NCBI GenBank assembly: GCA_027704905.1
Contig: CM051005.1
Coordinates: 10,105,926-10,169,925, forward strand
DNA from: Muraenolepis orangiensis
Taxonomy: Eukaryota; Chordata; Actinopteri; Gadiformes; Muraenolepididae
Direction of reading: 5' to 3'
DNA length: 64,000 bases
Shown here: positions 21,890-32,334 of the stretch, in pieces
Layout of the letters: every line of letters begins with the position of its first letter
Numbering within the stretch: the first letter of the stretch is position 1
Made by a program: the position numbers and the translations under genes
The notes under the pieces: generated by a model
Told to the model about the DNA's origin: nothing
What the model saw: only the letters and a program-made list of their open reading frames with translations
Databases searched by the model: none

Positions 21890-22170
21890 TGAGGGGTGGG
21901 AAGAAGAGAGAGAAGAGAGGAGAGAGGAGAGAGGAGAGAGGAGGGGGAGCCAGGGGTTGGCAGATGGGGAGGAGGGATAAGGGGGAGAGGAGGTGGAGGA
22001 GGAGGATTAGGAGAAGGAGTAGGAGGAGAAGGGAGATGGGAGGCATGGAGAAGGAGATGAGGAGGTGGGTGATGGGGGGAGTGGGAGAGGGAGAGAAAGA
22101 GGGAGGGGTGAGACATAGGGAAAGGTGAGGGAGAGAGAGAAAGAGAATGAGAGAGGGAGAGAAAATAACT
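21890..22170. repeat. GA/GGAGG purine-rich tract
   Basis: Low-complexity purine sequence directly upstream (minus strand) of the cadherin-like exon, where it supplies a pyrimidine-rich intron end. Confidence 0.8.
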
Positions 22171-22600
22171 CCAAAAAATAACTCATTGGATGAACTCATT
22201 CAATTGTGGGCAGGATTTCCATCCAATAAATATACGTAAGGCCCAACTCAAACTAAGTACATCCATGCAATATCGATTAATTGAGTTAGTCAAACTCATT
22301 TTTATCAAATACAGCTACAGTAAAATAATTACATTGACTAAGTGAAATTGATTTACATATGTCCAACTCGAAATAATATAATTACGTGGAAATTAAATGA
22401 ATTATTAATTAATTTATGAATATTAATTATATGTTCATTATTTGATTCCCCCATTAAAGACACAACCTGGTTAGTGTTTTAATTGAAAATGCTCATGGTC
22501 CAAACTGACTATCCACGATACATACCAAGATATCAACTGTTTTACTTGAATACACAATACACACCAAGAAATATAATTGTATTTAAAGTCATTTTTTTAA
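22171..22600. other. AT-rich stretch without recognised gene
   Basis: AT-rich sequence with clustered TTAATT words. No feature is supported. Confidence 0.45.
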
Positions 22601-22629
22601 AGGTGTTCTTTAACAGGAAGAGAAGGATG

Positions 22630-23098
22630 GAACAGAAGCAGACCTTCAAGGTAAAAGTCCACACACCCCCCCGGGTTGTCTGCCGACGGGAAGAGTTGCT
22701 GGTTCGATTCCCCTTGCTCCTCCTTCTACTCCTAGCCAAGTGTTGAGGTGTCCCTGAGCAAGACACCCTTAACCCGAACTCCTCCTGACCGGCTGGCTGT
22801 CTCCTTGCATGGCTGACACTGCCGTCTGTGCAAGATTCAAGAATCAAGATTTTTATTTACCATTTACAACAAGTACAATGGAATGCTTACTCCCCATTCC
22901 CTCACGCAGTATGCATTTTCTAACACACAATACTATAAAAATGCAAATACTGTACACATTAAAAATAATAATAAAAAGAACAGTAAAGTGACTGATGATA
23001 TATACAGTACATGTTTTGAATGGGTGAATGTGAGACATTCAATGTGTCTTTAACTTTGGTTAAAGGCGCTATATAAATGCAGTCCATTTATCCATACA
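22630..23098 (+). repeat. tRNA-derived SINE split by a LINE tail
   Basis: The SINE head and body run from 22630 to about 22828 (B-box-like GCTGGTTCGATTCCCC, GAGCAAGACACCCTTAACC, GGCTGACACTGCCGTC). The body resumes at 23018 with GAATGGGTGAATGTGAGA and ends CTATATAAATGCAGTCC. The inserted segment is described separately. Confidence 0.8.
22831..23015 (-). mobile_element. LINE 3' end fragment inserted in a SINE
   Basis: Starts CAAGATTCAAGAATCAAG and carries TGGAATGCTTACTCCCCATT, the same block as at 31240, 57310 and 60410. At 57310-58140 this block is continuous with a reverse transcriptase C-terminus on the minus strand, so it is the antisense 3' end of that LINE. Confidence 0.75.
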
Positions 23099-23149
23099 TA
23101 TATATATGTGTATATAAATATACAAATGAGATCAGATAAGATAACCCCG

Positions 23150-23562
23150 ACCCCCTCCTAAATGACCTGTCTCTGTTCTGTCTTACCCCTACCTGCTCCT
23201 TAATGACCGTCTCTGTACTGCCTCACCCCTACCTGCTCCTAAATGACCGTCTCTGTACTGTCTAACCCCTACCTGCTCCTTAATGACCTGTATCACTGGC
23301 TCACCCCTACCTGCTCATTAATGATCTTGTCTCTGTACTGCCTAACCCCTACATGCTCCTTAATGACCCGTCTCTTAATGTTTAACCCCTACCAGCTCTT
23401 AAATGACCCATGTCTGTACTGCCTAACTGCTACCTGCTCCTAAATTACCCATCTCTGTACTGTCTAACCTGCTCCTGAATGACCTGTATCTCTGTATAAC
23501 CCCTACCTGCTCTTTCATGACCTTTATCACTGTCTAACCCCTACCACCTCCTGAATGAACTG
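23150..23562. repeat. About 40-bp minisatellite, roughly ten degenerate units
   Basis: Units follow the pattern AATGACC(T)GTCTCTGTACTG, then TCTAACCCCTACCTGCTCCT. One isolated unit also sits in the SINE-like fragment at about 10933-10970. Confidence 0.88.
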
Positions 23563-23691
23563 AAGTCACATATGTCGCTCTTCCTCTTCAAAGGGCAAAC
23601 AGCAACGAGAAAATCAACCAAAATCAACAAATCCAAACCAGGGCTGTAGCCAAAACCCGATGCGGTTTCAACAGACCAACCCACGGGATGT

Positions 23692-23736
23692 TCTTCGGTC
23701 ATTAGGCGGTATATTATACCGCCTAATGACCGAAGA
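23692..23736. repeat. Perfect palindrome with 22-bp arms
   Basis: The arms 23692-23713 and 23715-23736 are exact reverse complements around a single T. They read TCTTCGGTCATTAGGCGGTA then TA, and back. Confidence 0.97.
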
Positions 23737-23811
23737 TATTATTATAATATTATATTAATACCGTCGTGAACAAGCACTACACGGCAAGCGTCAAGTCACA
23801 TTCATAGCCGG

Positions 23812-23829
23812 GGGGGGGGGGGGGGGGGG
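23812..23829. repeat. Poly-G run
   Basis: An uninterrupted G run of about 17-18. Confidence 0.95.
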
Positions 23830-24175
23830 TGATGAGTACGACTTACAAACACAAAGCCCAATCGCCGCCACGCCTCATTGACTGCATGTGGCGGAGAGAA
23901 GCGGCGTCAATTAATCGAACCCTTCGGCAGCGATTCCCGCCAAAACACAAGACACTCCCAGGCGGCGTTAGCATCACGGTTTGCCGCGCAGTATCAAGTA
24001 ACCATGGCGATCCATAGCTTACAATTTTTCTTTGCGTTCTTTTGTCGGCCTACCTGACAGAAGACAACACGTCGAAAAAGATCCCAGCAGATGCATTCAT
24101 CGTCGATGTGACAATTGCTGTCCGTGGTACATCCTATCATTTAACGACGACTAAATCCAACATGAGGTTAAAAGG

Positions 24176-24628
24176 GTGGATTTTGTTGGGGGGGCCGTGT
24201 GTTGTTTTTCAGGGGCCGACAGTCGCACCGCAACACAAACACAGAACTACGATTTACAATTCCAAAAGGCAGACTCAGCGTGCGACTGTTGTTTGGATTT
24301 CTGCGGACAAAGAATATATATTTTTTCAGTTATTTCTCAAGACCACGGAACAGAGGAGAGTGGTTGTTGTCTGATTGACGTGAGCACACAAAACAGTGAA
24401 CCAGTGTCACAGCCCCGCTGTGCTAACCGCCTGGAACAAGAGAAAACCCCGGAGAATGTAAGTGGCGAAGCTAGGGAAGAGATTAGCGCAGCGCTAACTA
24501 CCGCCACCGCAGAGCCGGCTGGTCTAACTGTAGTGTCTTTTGGCTCCTTTTTTTCCCCACTGGGATTTTCCTTGACATTTGGCCCTCAAGGAGGATTTCG
24601 TCAAGCGTCGCTCCCTTTTGCTGGCTAG
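24176..24628 (+). CDS. Hypothetical 150-codon ORF, doubtful
   Basis: An open frame from ATG to TAG, Cys-rich in its first half and Gly/Phe-rich at the end (FGSFFSPLGFSLTFGPQGGF). It contains no domain that I recognise. Its stop codon lies inside the left arm of the hairpin at 24614-24659. It may be chance, or a fragment of an unrecognised repeat. Confidence 0.2.
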   Translation: MDFVGGAVCCFSGADSRTATQTQNYDLQFQKADSACDCCLDFCGQRIYIFSVISQDHGTEESGCCLIDVSTQNSEPVSQPRCANRLEQEKTPENVSGEAREEISAALTTATAEPAGLTVVSFGSFFSPLGFSLTFGPQGGFRQASLPFAG

Positions 24629-24659
24629 CGCGGCATTGGGCACGCTAGCCAGCAAAAGG
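24614..24659. repeat. Perfect 17-bp-stem hairpin
   Basis: CCTTTTGCTGGCTAGCG (24614-24630) pairs exactly with CGCTAGCCAGCAAAAGG (24643-24659) across a 12-nt loop. Confidence 0.95.
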
Positions 24660-25235
24660 AGACGACGTGGGCTGGAAGTCGGAAAGGTTTTATACTATTG
24701 AGTATTTTTTGTGAGTGCTGAGCTCCCAGTATACTGGTGAGATATCGGGCTCAGGCTTGGTAGAATTCAGAATTCAGCTTCTGAATTCGCTTCTGACCGT
24801 ACAGCCGCTTAGTTTTCACACAACAATCGCTTAATAAAAATGTACACATGTGCCAACCGCACACGTCAGAAAATACAGCAAGCGAAAGCTGAAGCTCAGG
24901 TGGCGTCCTGTTAAGATACCCGTGGAATTTTTGTTTTGTAATGCCAAGATTCCGGCAGCAGCAGAACATCTGGAAGTTCAAGCCCTCTGATTGCCTAATC
25001 AACTCCGTCAACCACGCAGCCCAAAACAGCTGGCTGGTGAAGGTGGCAGAGATTTACGTCCTGTGTCGGGTTCGGGAGATCAAAATCCTAATAATTGCGG
25101 TGTGCAGGAGCGCACTCAACACAGAGTGTACATCTGTTTCCAAAAACAGAGTGACGCTCACCACGCAGCACACGCAAACACACTGCATGAGCCGTGTATA
25201 CAACACACTCACACAGGAAGGCGTTCGCGCTTGTA
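24660..25235. other. Stretch without recognised gene
   Basis: Contains a small stem built on GAATTCAG / CTGAATTC at about 24771-24789. I recognise nothing else. Confidence 0.45.
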
Positions 25236-25242
25236 ACCGCAG

Positions 25243-25262
25243 GGGGGGGGGGGGGGGGGGGG
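25243..25262. repeat. Poly-G run
   Basis: About 19-20 consecutive G residues. Confidence 0.95.
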
Positions 25263-25279
25263 TGCCTTGTAGATACAGG

Positions 25280-25365
25280 ACTGAGTCTTGGAGTGTGCAT
25301 GTGTCAACAGGAGTGAGTCTCTGTGTGAGTGTGTGTGTGTGTGTGTAGGCACAGAAGTCAGTCTC

Positions 25366-25414
<49 letters not shown>

Positions 25415-25710
25415 GCACAGGAGTGAGTCTCGGTGTGTGCGTATGTCGGCAGGAGTGAGTCTCGGTGTGTGCGTGTGTCAGCAGGAGTGAGTCTCGGTGT
25501 GTGCGTGTGTCGGCAGGAGTGAGTCTCGGTGTGTGCATGTGTCAGTAGGAGTTAATCTCGGTGTGGGTGTGTGTAGGCACAGGAGTCAGTCCCGGTGTGT
25601 GCGTGTATGGAGGCACAGGAGTGAGTCTCGGTGTGTGTGTGTCACTAGGAGTGAGTCTCGGTGTGTGTGTCAAAAGGAGTGAGTCTCTGTGTGTGTGTCA
25701 GGAGTGAGTC
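25280..25710. repeat. GTGAGTCTCGGTGTGTGCGT minisatellite
   Basis: About a dozen units of roughly 30-32 bp (AGGAGTGAGTCTCGGTGTGT plus a GT/GGC spacer), interrupted by a pure GT run at 25367-25411. Confidence 0.9.
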
Positions 25711-26041
25711 TGCAAGTCTCCTGCCAAGGTCCCCACACAGCCTCCTAATCTCTCTCTCTCTCTCTCTCTGTCTCTCCCAGTTGTGAGCAAGCGTGCAGGG
25801 TCCTGGTGAACAAAGCCCTCTCCCCCAGTAGTGTCTGAATGCTAGCAGGTTGATTGAAGAGGAGGAGAGGGGCGATGAAGGGCACACATATTGAAATTCA
25901 GTCAGCGTGAGGGCGTCAATAATAGATAATAGATAAATAATAATAGAATAAATATATATGTATTATATAACATAATAAATAATAGAATACAAAGAAAGAA
26001 TCAGCAGGGAAATGTCAAGAAGTCAAGGTGAAGAAGAATGG

Positions 26042-26346
<305 letters not shown>

Positions 26347-26856
26347 AATAAGTGATGTAGTAATGTAAGTAATGTATGCATACATATCTCTAGAGTGTGT
26401 GAGCATGTATGGGGGGTGGGTGTGTGGGGGTGAGGAGGGGAGAGTGAGAGACTAACTGGAGACTAGCTTCCCTAACTTCCCCATTAGAGCGGGAGAGAGA
26501 GACAATCTGTCTGAGGGGGAGAGGTGTCACTTACACTGTGAACACACACTCATCACTCGCCCCCGCCCCTCCCCCGCTCTCCCCCGCTCCATCACTGCCT
26601 CACCCGCGGTACCCTCCCTCCCTCTCTCTCCCCCTCTGAGCCACTCCATCAGACGCTCTGCTCTACTGCCTTCTCTCTCTACCTCGCTCTCTCTATCCCT
26701 CTCTCTTTATATATATGTGTATAATATATATATTCTCTTTTCTTCTATTTTCAGTACAAACAAAGACACACGCACATTCTCTCTATACTTATCTTCTCTC
26801 TTCTCTCTTATATATATATATGCTAGTATATATACTGTATATATCATATATGAAAG

Positions 26857-26913
26857 GTAGGACAATCTTCCCTAAAATTTCAGAGAAAAATAAACGTAAT
26901 AAATCGAAATAAT
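26857..26913. mobile_element. Left remnant of a CAGTGGAGGCTG-family hAT copy
   Basis: GAAAGGTAGGACAATCTTCC and TTTCAGAGAAAAA correspond to 11907-11945 of the fuller copy. The very end is lost in a TA microsatellite. The copy is interrupted by the hAT element that follows. Confidence 0.6.
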
Positions 26914-27994
26914 AGGGCTGTCAAAGTTAACGCGTTAACGCATTTGATTAATCTCGAGACTTTAACGCGTACTATGTTTTTTAACTCAAATAAATCATAG
27001 TATCCAGTTTAAACGGCACCTCCCTCAGTATTTCCGGCACGCATGTTCACCTGGGAATGAACTGAGAGGCAGGCAGTAAGGCCCGTTAAACCAACAGGAT
27101 GACTGAGGAGATGCAGAGTGCTGGGCGGAAAATTTCACTTTAAAAATCTTCCAGATGAAGAAGAAGTTTAGACAAAACCAAAGTTGTGTGTACACTTTGC
27201 AACGCTGAGCTGTCTTTCCATCGGAGCACAACAAGTGTTAAGTACCATCTTCAGACAAAGCACATTTTTGCTGATATATGCAATATGATTGCGGCAGCAA
27301 AGACACTTCCTTTTGAGCATATGTATAGCGCACATTATACAGAGGGCCGTTGCTGTCTCCCTCCACGATTGTGGATTTTATGGTGCTTTAGGAAAGTGCC
27401 GTAACATAGTTGGACATTTCAAACAAAGTCCTGCAAACACAGCGGAGCTAAAAGTCCGGCAAGCCCCTCTTGGGCAAAATGAGGAGCCACTAATTCAGGG
27501 TGGACCCAAGCACTGGAATTCAACTTTTGAAATGATAAAGCGGGTCCAACACAACAAAGATGCAATACATGCAACCCTGGCCCTGAGCCATGCTAACCAT
27601 AGCTGAATATGAACAGTCGTGCACTATGACTGGTGAATGGTCAACTTGGAAACACTGCTTGAGCCATGCAGGTGGGATTGATAGGACCATTACCGATGAC
27701 AATTTGTCAAAAGTCTGATCAAGATCCTGTGATTCGTGGCGGGAAATTCACGAATTTGTAAAAACATTAATTTAGTCACGACAACAATCAGATATTGTTC
27801 AGAAAGCGTCCCATTTCTCCCGAATGGGATCCGACAGAGATCAGACAGTGACCGGACAGTGAACCGACGCTGATGGAAGACATCCGTTAGGCATTCGGCA
27901 AGATCTGGACGCAATCTGGACTCAATCGGCAATAAACGGTCACAGTTTTGCATTCCTGTCTCCACATCACTTGCCCGGTTAGCCACGCCCTCTA

Positions 27995-28351
27995 ATCACG
28001 TTCCACATTCCTGTCTCCTCGCTCCCACTACACACTACCGGGTAGCAACGCCCCTTTGTTCTCACCCGCAGCTGCAGCGCATCACAATTCACGTTGCTAT
28101 TTAAGCCTACCCCCGGACACTCACACAGCGCTGGATTATCACACACATTTATTCTCGGGAAGCCTCACGTCAAGTTTATGTATTAAGTCGTATTGTTCTG
28201 TTTTTTGGATCTACCGTGTTTTTGACCATCGCCTGAATTATGACCATAGTTTTGCCTTGCCCTGTCTGTACCTTTGCTACCATTAAAGCACCTGTTCCCT
28301 CTAGCTTCTGCTCGCCCTGCTTTTGGGTCCCACCTACACCCGGCCGTGACA
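27995..28351 (+). mobile_element. Ty3/gypsy LTR (second family member)
   Basis: Contains GCTATTTAAGCCTACCCCCG (compare 7377-7395), a polyadenylation-like ATTAAAGCACC and the terminal TGACA. It is followed by a primer-site-like GTATAATCC segment. The left boundary is approximate. Confidence 0.65.
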
Positions 28352-28382
28352 GTATAATCCAGCCAAGAAGGACCCAGCGGAG

Positions 28383-28600
28383 ATGAACAGAATGCAAGTC
28401 CACCGTCTCGACGCAATTGATGAGATCCTCTACACTCTGAACACTCTGGTACAGGGTATGATCGCCAGGCTGTCCCCGTATGCTCTGCCCCCGTATGGCG
28501 GCATTGCTCTGTCCCCGTGGATTGTCTCTCTGTGTCGCCCGGGTCTGACGACGCCACGCTGCCCCCATCTGACGACGCAGAAGAATCCAGAATACAGAAG
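28383..28600 (+). pseudogene. Gypsy gag N-terminal stub
   Basis: An ATG 32 nt after the LTR end opens a frame (MNRMQVHRLDAIDEILYTLN) typical in position and in coiled-coil-like composition for gypsy gag starts. Similarity to the element stops by about 28600, so only a stub remains. Confidence 0.5.
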
Positions 28601-29429
28601 AATCTCTCACGACCTAGTCACTATTGAAATCCGACTAGACAAAATCGGCTGAGTTTCCCGAATCTTCACAAATGTTACCGGAAGCACTAAACTCGAGAGT
28701 GCTTAGCCGACCTCTTAGACCTTTCCCGATCCGTAGGACTCTGTTATGAACATATACGACTGAGTTCAGACAACGATAGGACATTCCAAATCATTGAGGA
28801 TAGTAATCCGACTTTTTCACTTTTTGTGTCATAGCGGGAGCCATGATCAAAAATGTGTGACTGAGGCTTAAAAGAACAATATACTACATACACCTGTTGA
28901 CTGGACTCATGCCACAAACGTTTGCACTGTTTCAATGTCATTTTACAGCTAAGAATGTGAAAAAAGGATTGTTCACTTTGGCACTTTGTTTTTCATTTTC
29001 ATAAAGTGGCCTACTTGTTGCAACATTCATTTGTATGAGATGTTTCTTTGCAAATTATTTACAGGCAAGCTGTTCTCTTTGTTGTTCTGTAACAGATTAT
29101 TGATGCAGTTGTCTGTTTAATATCGATGTTTTGGGCAATACTAAGAACTACCTGAGATATTTTTGCTCAGAAAAACTAAAGTGAAAAGTAACAAATAAAA
29201 TTAAAAGAATCTTGATCTCTAACTGCTTTTAGCATTTCATTCTTCCATACCTGCATTTGTTTTGCCAAGTAAATATGTTTCTTTTAAACTTGTGATTAAT
29301 CCGATTAATCACAGAATTGTATTGTGATTAATCCGATTAAATATTTTGATCTATTGAGAGCACTAATAAATCTTATCAACTAATCAATCTTGTCCCCGTG
29401 TCAAGGTACCAACAGCGTCTCAAACCTCT

Positions 29430-29735
29430 ATTGGAAATGACTGTACGGAGGACCGTCCTCCCCAAGCTCCCCATTGAAGTCCATTATAAAACTGCCGGAC
29501 CCGAGCAGCCGGTGAGTCCTGGTAAATAACATGAGTGTGTATGTCGGCATTAAGGGAGGACGATCCTCCCTTAGGGCGGGTCTAGCCAGAGGCTCTGTGA
29601 ACCAATCAGCAGAGCACACTGTGCTGGTGAATACCCAATCAGAGTTTTGGGGGGAGCGTCATCATGCAAGGATCTATCATGTCATTCATTCAATCCGTGT
29701 TCCAGACAACTATATTTAAAATATTTCAGACTTGA
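29430..29735. mobile_element. Right remnant of a CAGTGGAGGCTG-family hAT copy
   Basis: Near-identical to 12050-12330: AGTCCATTATAAA, AACATGAGTGTGTA, GGGAGGACGATCCTCC, AACCAATCAGCAGAGC and AATACCCAATCAGAGTTTTG occur in the same order. Confidence 0.85.
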
Positions 29736-29799
29736 AACTTTCGAGTTACGTACTCAAAAAGTCGTAACTCAACTGACTTTTTTTCAATGATGATACTGT

Positions 29800-30001
29800 C
29801 GTGAATCTGTGGGAATCAGAATTCCTTTATTTGTCACTCACGTTATTATTAACAATAATAATAATAATACCGTAATACAAATGATAAAAAATAATAACAT
29901 TTAAAAAAAATAAACCTCATGGGTCACATCAAGAGGATTCTGAAATCATCTCGGGACCCCCCCTCGGGGTCCCGCGACCCCCACTTTGGGAACCCCTGCT
30001 G
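29800..30001. mobile_element. hAT (Charlie-type) terminal fragment
   Basis: The right end reads GGGGTCCCGCGACCCCCACT then TTGGGAACCCCTG. Its reverse complement starts CAGGGGTTCCCAAAGTGGGG, the hallmark end of Charlie-like elements. An upstream ATTCCTTTATTTGTCACTCA stretch resembles a LINE tail. Confidence 0.6.
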
Positions 30002-30079
30002 TAGACTGCAGTCACTTTATGCCTTATCTCATTTAGGCAGATAAGATTGTCGCAGCCAATTTCCAAGTGTACCATAGTT

Positions 30080-30624
30080 GGTAAAGCAGTGTCCATGTAG
30101 TGAAGTAACAGCCCATCATCTTCGCCATTTTGACGTAAAATCCTACGTAGAAACAACGTAGCACTACGCTAGATCCCCTCTCGCTCCAGCCAGTAGACCT
30201 TCTAGCTCCCTATTGAGCTGTGGGGAAATCTGAAAGAATACGCCCATTGGCTACAAATCACTATATGATTGGTTGATCAAATTGTCAATCCAAACGTACG
30301 CTCTCATTCAGTCTAAGGGCCAAAGTCAGCGGGAATACTTTGGTTGAAGGATATTCTTCCCAGCAACCTAGAAAAATATCTGATTGGTTGCAACACAAAA
30401 CCACTCAAATGCGTAGTGCATGGACCGAGAAAGACAAACATTTCAACGTAACTGTAATATAACAGATAACACAGATACCATTCTCATTTATTCATTTTAT
30501 TAAAATTTGATTAAATTTGATTAAATTGTATTACATTTATTATACATTATTCGATTTTTTGGTTTCATCTGAGAGTTCCAGGGTCTTCTCTGAATACCTT
30601 GAAGGCCCTGACGCTTCACCACTG
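30080..30624 (-). mobile_element. hAT-like CAGTGGTGAA-family copy A
   Basis: Shares ordered blocks with 32990-33480, including GGGGAAATCTGAAAGAATA, GCCCATTGGCTACAAATCA, AATGCGTAGTGCATGGACC and the end GCTTCACCACTG. The end is directly followed by a TA microsatellite. Confidence 0.8.
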
Positions 30625-30697
30625 ATATATATATATATATATATATTCTCTTTTCTTCTATGTTTAGTATTCACACACACACACACACACACACACA
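30625..30697. repeat. (TA)n and (AC)n microsatellites
   Basis: TA run 30625-30645 and AC run 30672-30697. Confidence 0.9.
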
Positions 30698-30849
30698 TTC
30701 TCTCTCTACTTCTCTTCAATCTCACCTCTCTCTCTGTCTCTGTTTCATGAAGTGTGGCCCCAACGCTGTTATTTTGAAATGCTCACTGCCTTCTGTAGCG
30801 TTCAGTAGAGCTGAACGGTTAGCAACCGTTCTCGCTACACTGCCCAAAC

Positions 30850-31062
30850 ACATTGTCTCCAACATCCACACACTGTCACACGCACACACGCACAGATACC
30901 AACACACATACACACGCACACACACATGCACAGATACCAACACACATACACACGCACACACGCACACACACACATATGCACGCACGCAAGCACACACAAA
31001 GCACAAAGCAAGTGTGTGTGTGTGTGTCTGCGTGTGTGTTTGGGTGTGTGTTTGTTTGGCCT
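30850..31062. repeat. CA-rich minisatellite passing into GT
   Basis: Two near-identical 48-50 bp units centred on GCACAGATACCAACACACAT. The strand composition flips from CA to GT at about 31012. Confidence 0.8.
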
Positions 31063-31138
31063 GAGTAAAGGTTAACATCACCTAGCCTCAAGGAATGAAT
31101 GTATGCTTGTATGTGTTCCGTGTGTGTGTGTGTGTGTG

Positions 31139-31162
31139 CAGTGGGTAAGACCTTACCCACTG
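31139..31162. repeat. Perfect 11-bp-arm palindrome
   Basis: CAGTGGGTAAG and CTTACCCACTG are separated by 2 nt. The sequence downstream (TGAGCTACACTGTGG) looks like an antisense tRNA-SINE A-box. Confidence 0.85.
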
Positions 31163-31235
31163 AGCTACACTGTGGCCTATTCACACGCTGTATCAAAAAG
31201 ACATTAGCAGCCGTATGTATATTCATTAAAGGCAA

Positions 31236-31525
31236 TTTGTACAAGATACAAGATACAAGATTTTTATTCGCCATTTGTAACAAATACATAGGAATGCTTA
31301 CTCCCCATTCCCTCCCACAGTATACATCTCCAAAACAACACCATACAAATTAAAATAATATGTACAATAAAAAAAAAAGAGCAGCAAAGTGACTTAAATG
31401 ATATGTACATGTTTTTAGTTTTTTTACAAACATCTTTTAAAGCATATTAAAGTGCCAGTAGTACAGCAGCATCATGAATACAGTGCAGTACAGTGCAGTA
31501 ACTGTGATGAGTCCAGAAAGTCCAA
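31236..31525 (-). mobile_element. LINE 3' end fragment
   Basis: ACAAGATACAAGATTTTTAT, GGAATGCTTACTCCCCATTC and AAAGTGCCAGTAGTACAGCA match 57310-57560 in order. That region is the 3' UTR of a minus-strand LINE. Confidence 0.8.
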
Positions 31526-31603
31526 CTTTTTGTGATGAGCAAATTGTTAGAACAGAGCACATGGGGAGAAGAACTACAGAGGAGCAGAGAACAGAGAACT
31601 CAA

Positions 31604-31607
<4 letters not shown>

Positions 31608-31679
<72 letters not shown>

Positions 31680-31682
31680 TTT
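31608..31682. repeat. (TA)n microsatellite
   Basis: About 70 bp of TA. Confidence 0.95.
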
Positions 31683-31727
31683 GTGTTATGCTATTGTTAT
31701 GCTATTGTCTACTTCAACAAATGTACT

Positions 31728-31782
31728 CCTTGTAAGTCGCTTTGGATAAAAGCGTCTGCCAAATGTAAATGTAAATGTATAT
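31728..31782 (+). repeat. Fish SINE/LINE 3' tail
   Basis: GTAAGTCGCTTTGGATAAAA then GCGTCTGCCAAATGTAAATG, the conserved tail shared by many teleost SINEs and their partner LINEs. Confidence 0.7.
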
Positions 31783-32334
31783 ACAAATAGATAGAACAGA
31801 ACAGAATACAATATCATATATATAGAGATAGAACAGAACAGAAAACAATAGCATATATATATATATCAGTGGCAAACCGTGTCTATCATAACTGAACCTT
31901 CTGTAGACCAAAGCACAAAGCACTGTCCATGTAGTGAAAACAAAACAAAACAGCACCACCACACAAAGGCTATGGATGAATGACTGTACTGTCCTGTACT
32001 GCAGCTCACTACATGGTCACACACCATTAGGGCCTACTCCACTCAGCTAGGACTATTAGGTTTCATAGACAAATGGCTGCCACACAACAACACCTTCGTA
32101 ACAATTACCAATGCAAAGATTAAGTCAAAACTCTCAATTTAAATGCACAACAATGCTTAACAAACTCAAGACAGCCATTAACTAATTCAACAAGTGTGTG
32201 GAAACAAAATGCAACAACCAGCTCAACGAGACGCAACACTGAGACAAAACCAGCAAAGACTAATTACTCTCACTCACCAATGATGTTCTCTTAAAGAGGC
32301 CAATTAAACAATAAACCAATCGTGTTATTGTTGC

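Larger units (their letters stand above)
27700..28830. mobile_element. Insert within the hAT element
   Basis: The hAT coding similarity stops near 27700 and the hAT 3' region resumes near 28850 (GCACTGTTTCAATGTCATTT). The insert consists of GATCAGACAGTGACCGG-type sequence around a gypsy LTR plus the start of gag. Its outer boundaries are approximate. Confidence 0.55.
26914..29364 (+). mobile_element. hAT element with BED-type transposase remains
   Basis: The left end AGGGCTGTCAAAG and the reverse complement of the right end (AGTGCTCTCAATAG) are related; both subterminal regions carry GATTAATC words. The 8-mer AATAAATC occurs at 26898-26905 and immediately after the right end at 29365-29372, a possible target duplication, though 8 extra bases lie on the left. 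Inside, VVCTLCNAELSFHRSTTSVK and YHLQTKH (27180-27265) form a C2H2 BED zinc finger. KHWNSTFEMIKRV (about 27508-27550) and LETLLEPCR (about 27645-27670) match the hAT catalytic-fold region. Frame changes and the insert at about 27700-28830 inactivate it. Confidence 0.82.

Noticed and set aside
25280..25710. Regular repeat with variable spacers suggestive of CRISPR
   Set aside because: Spacers are GT microsatellite variants, so it is a minisatellite.
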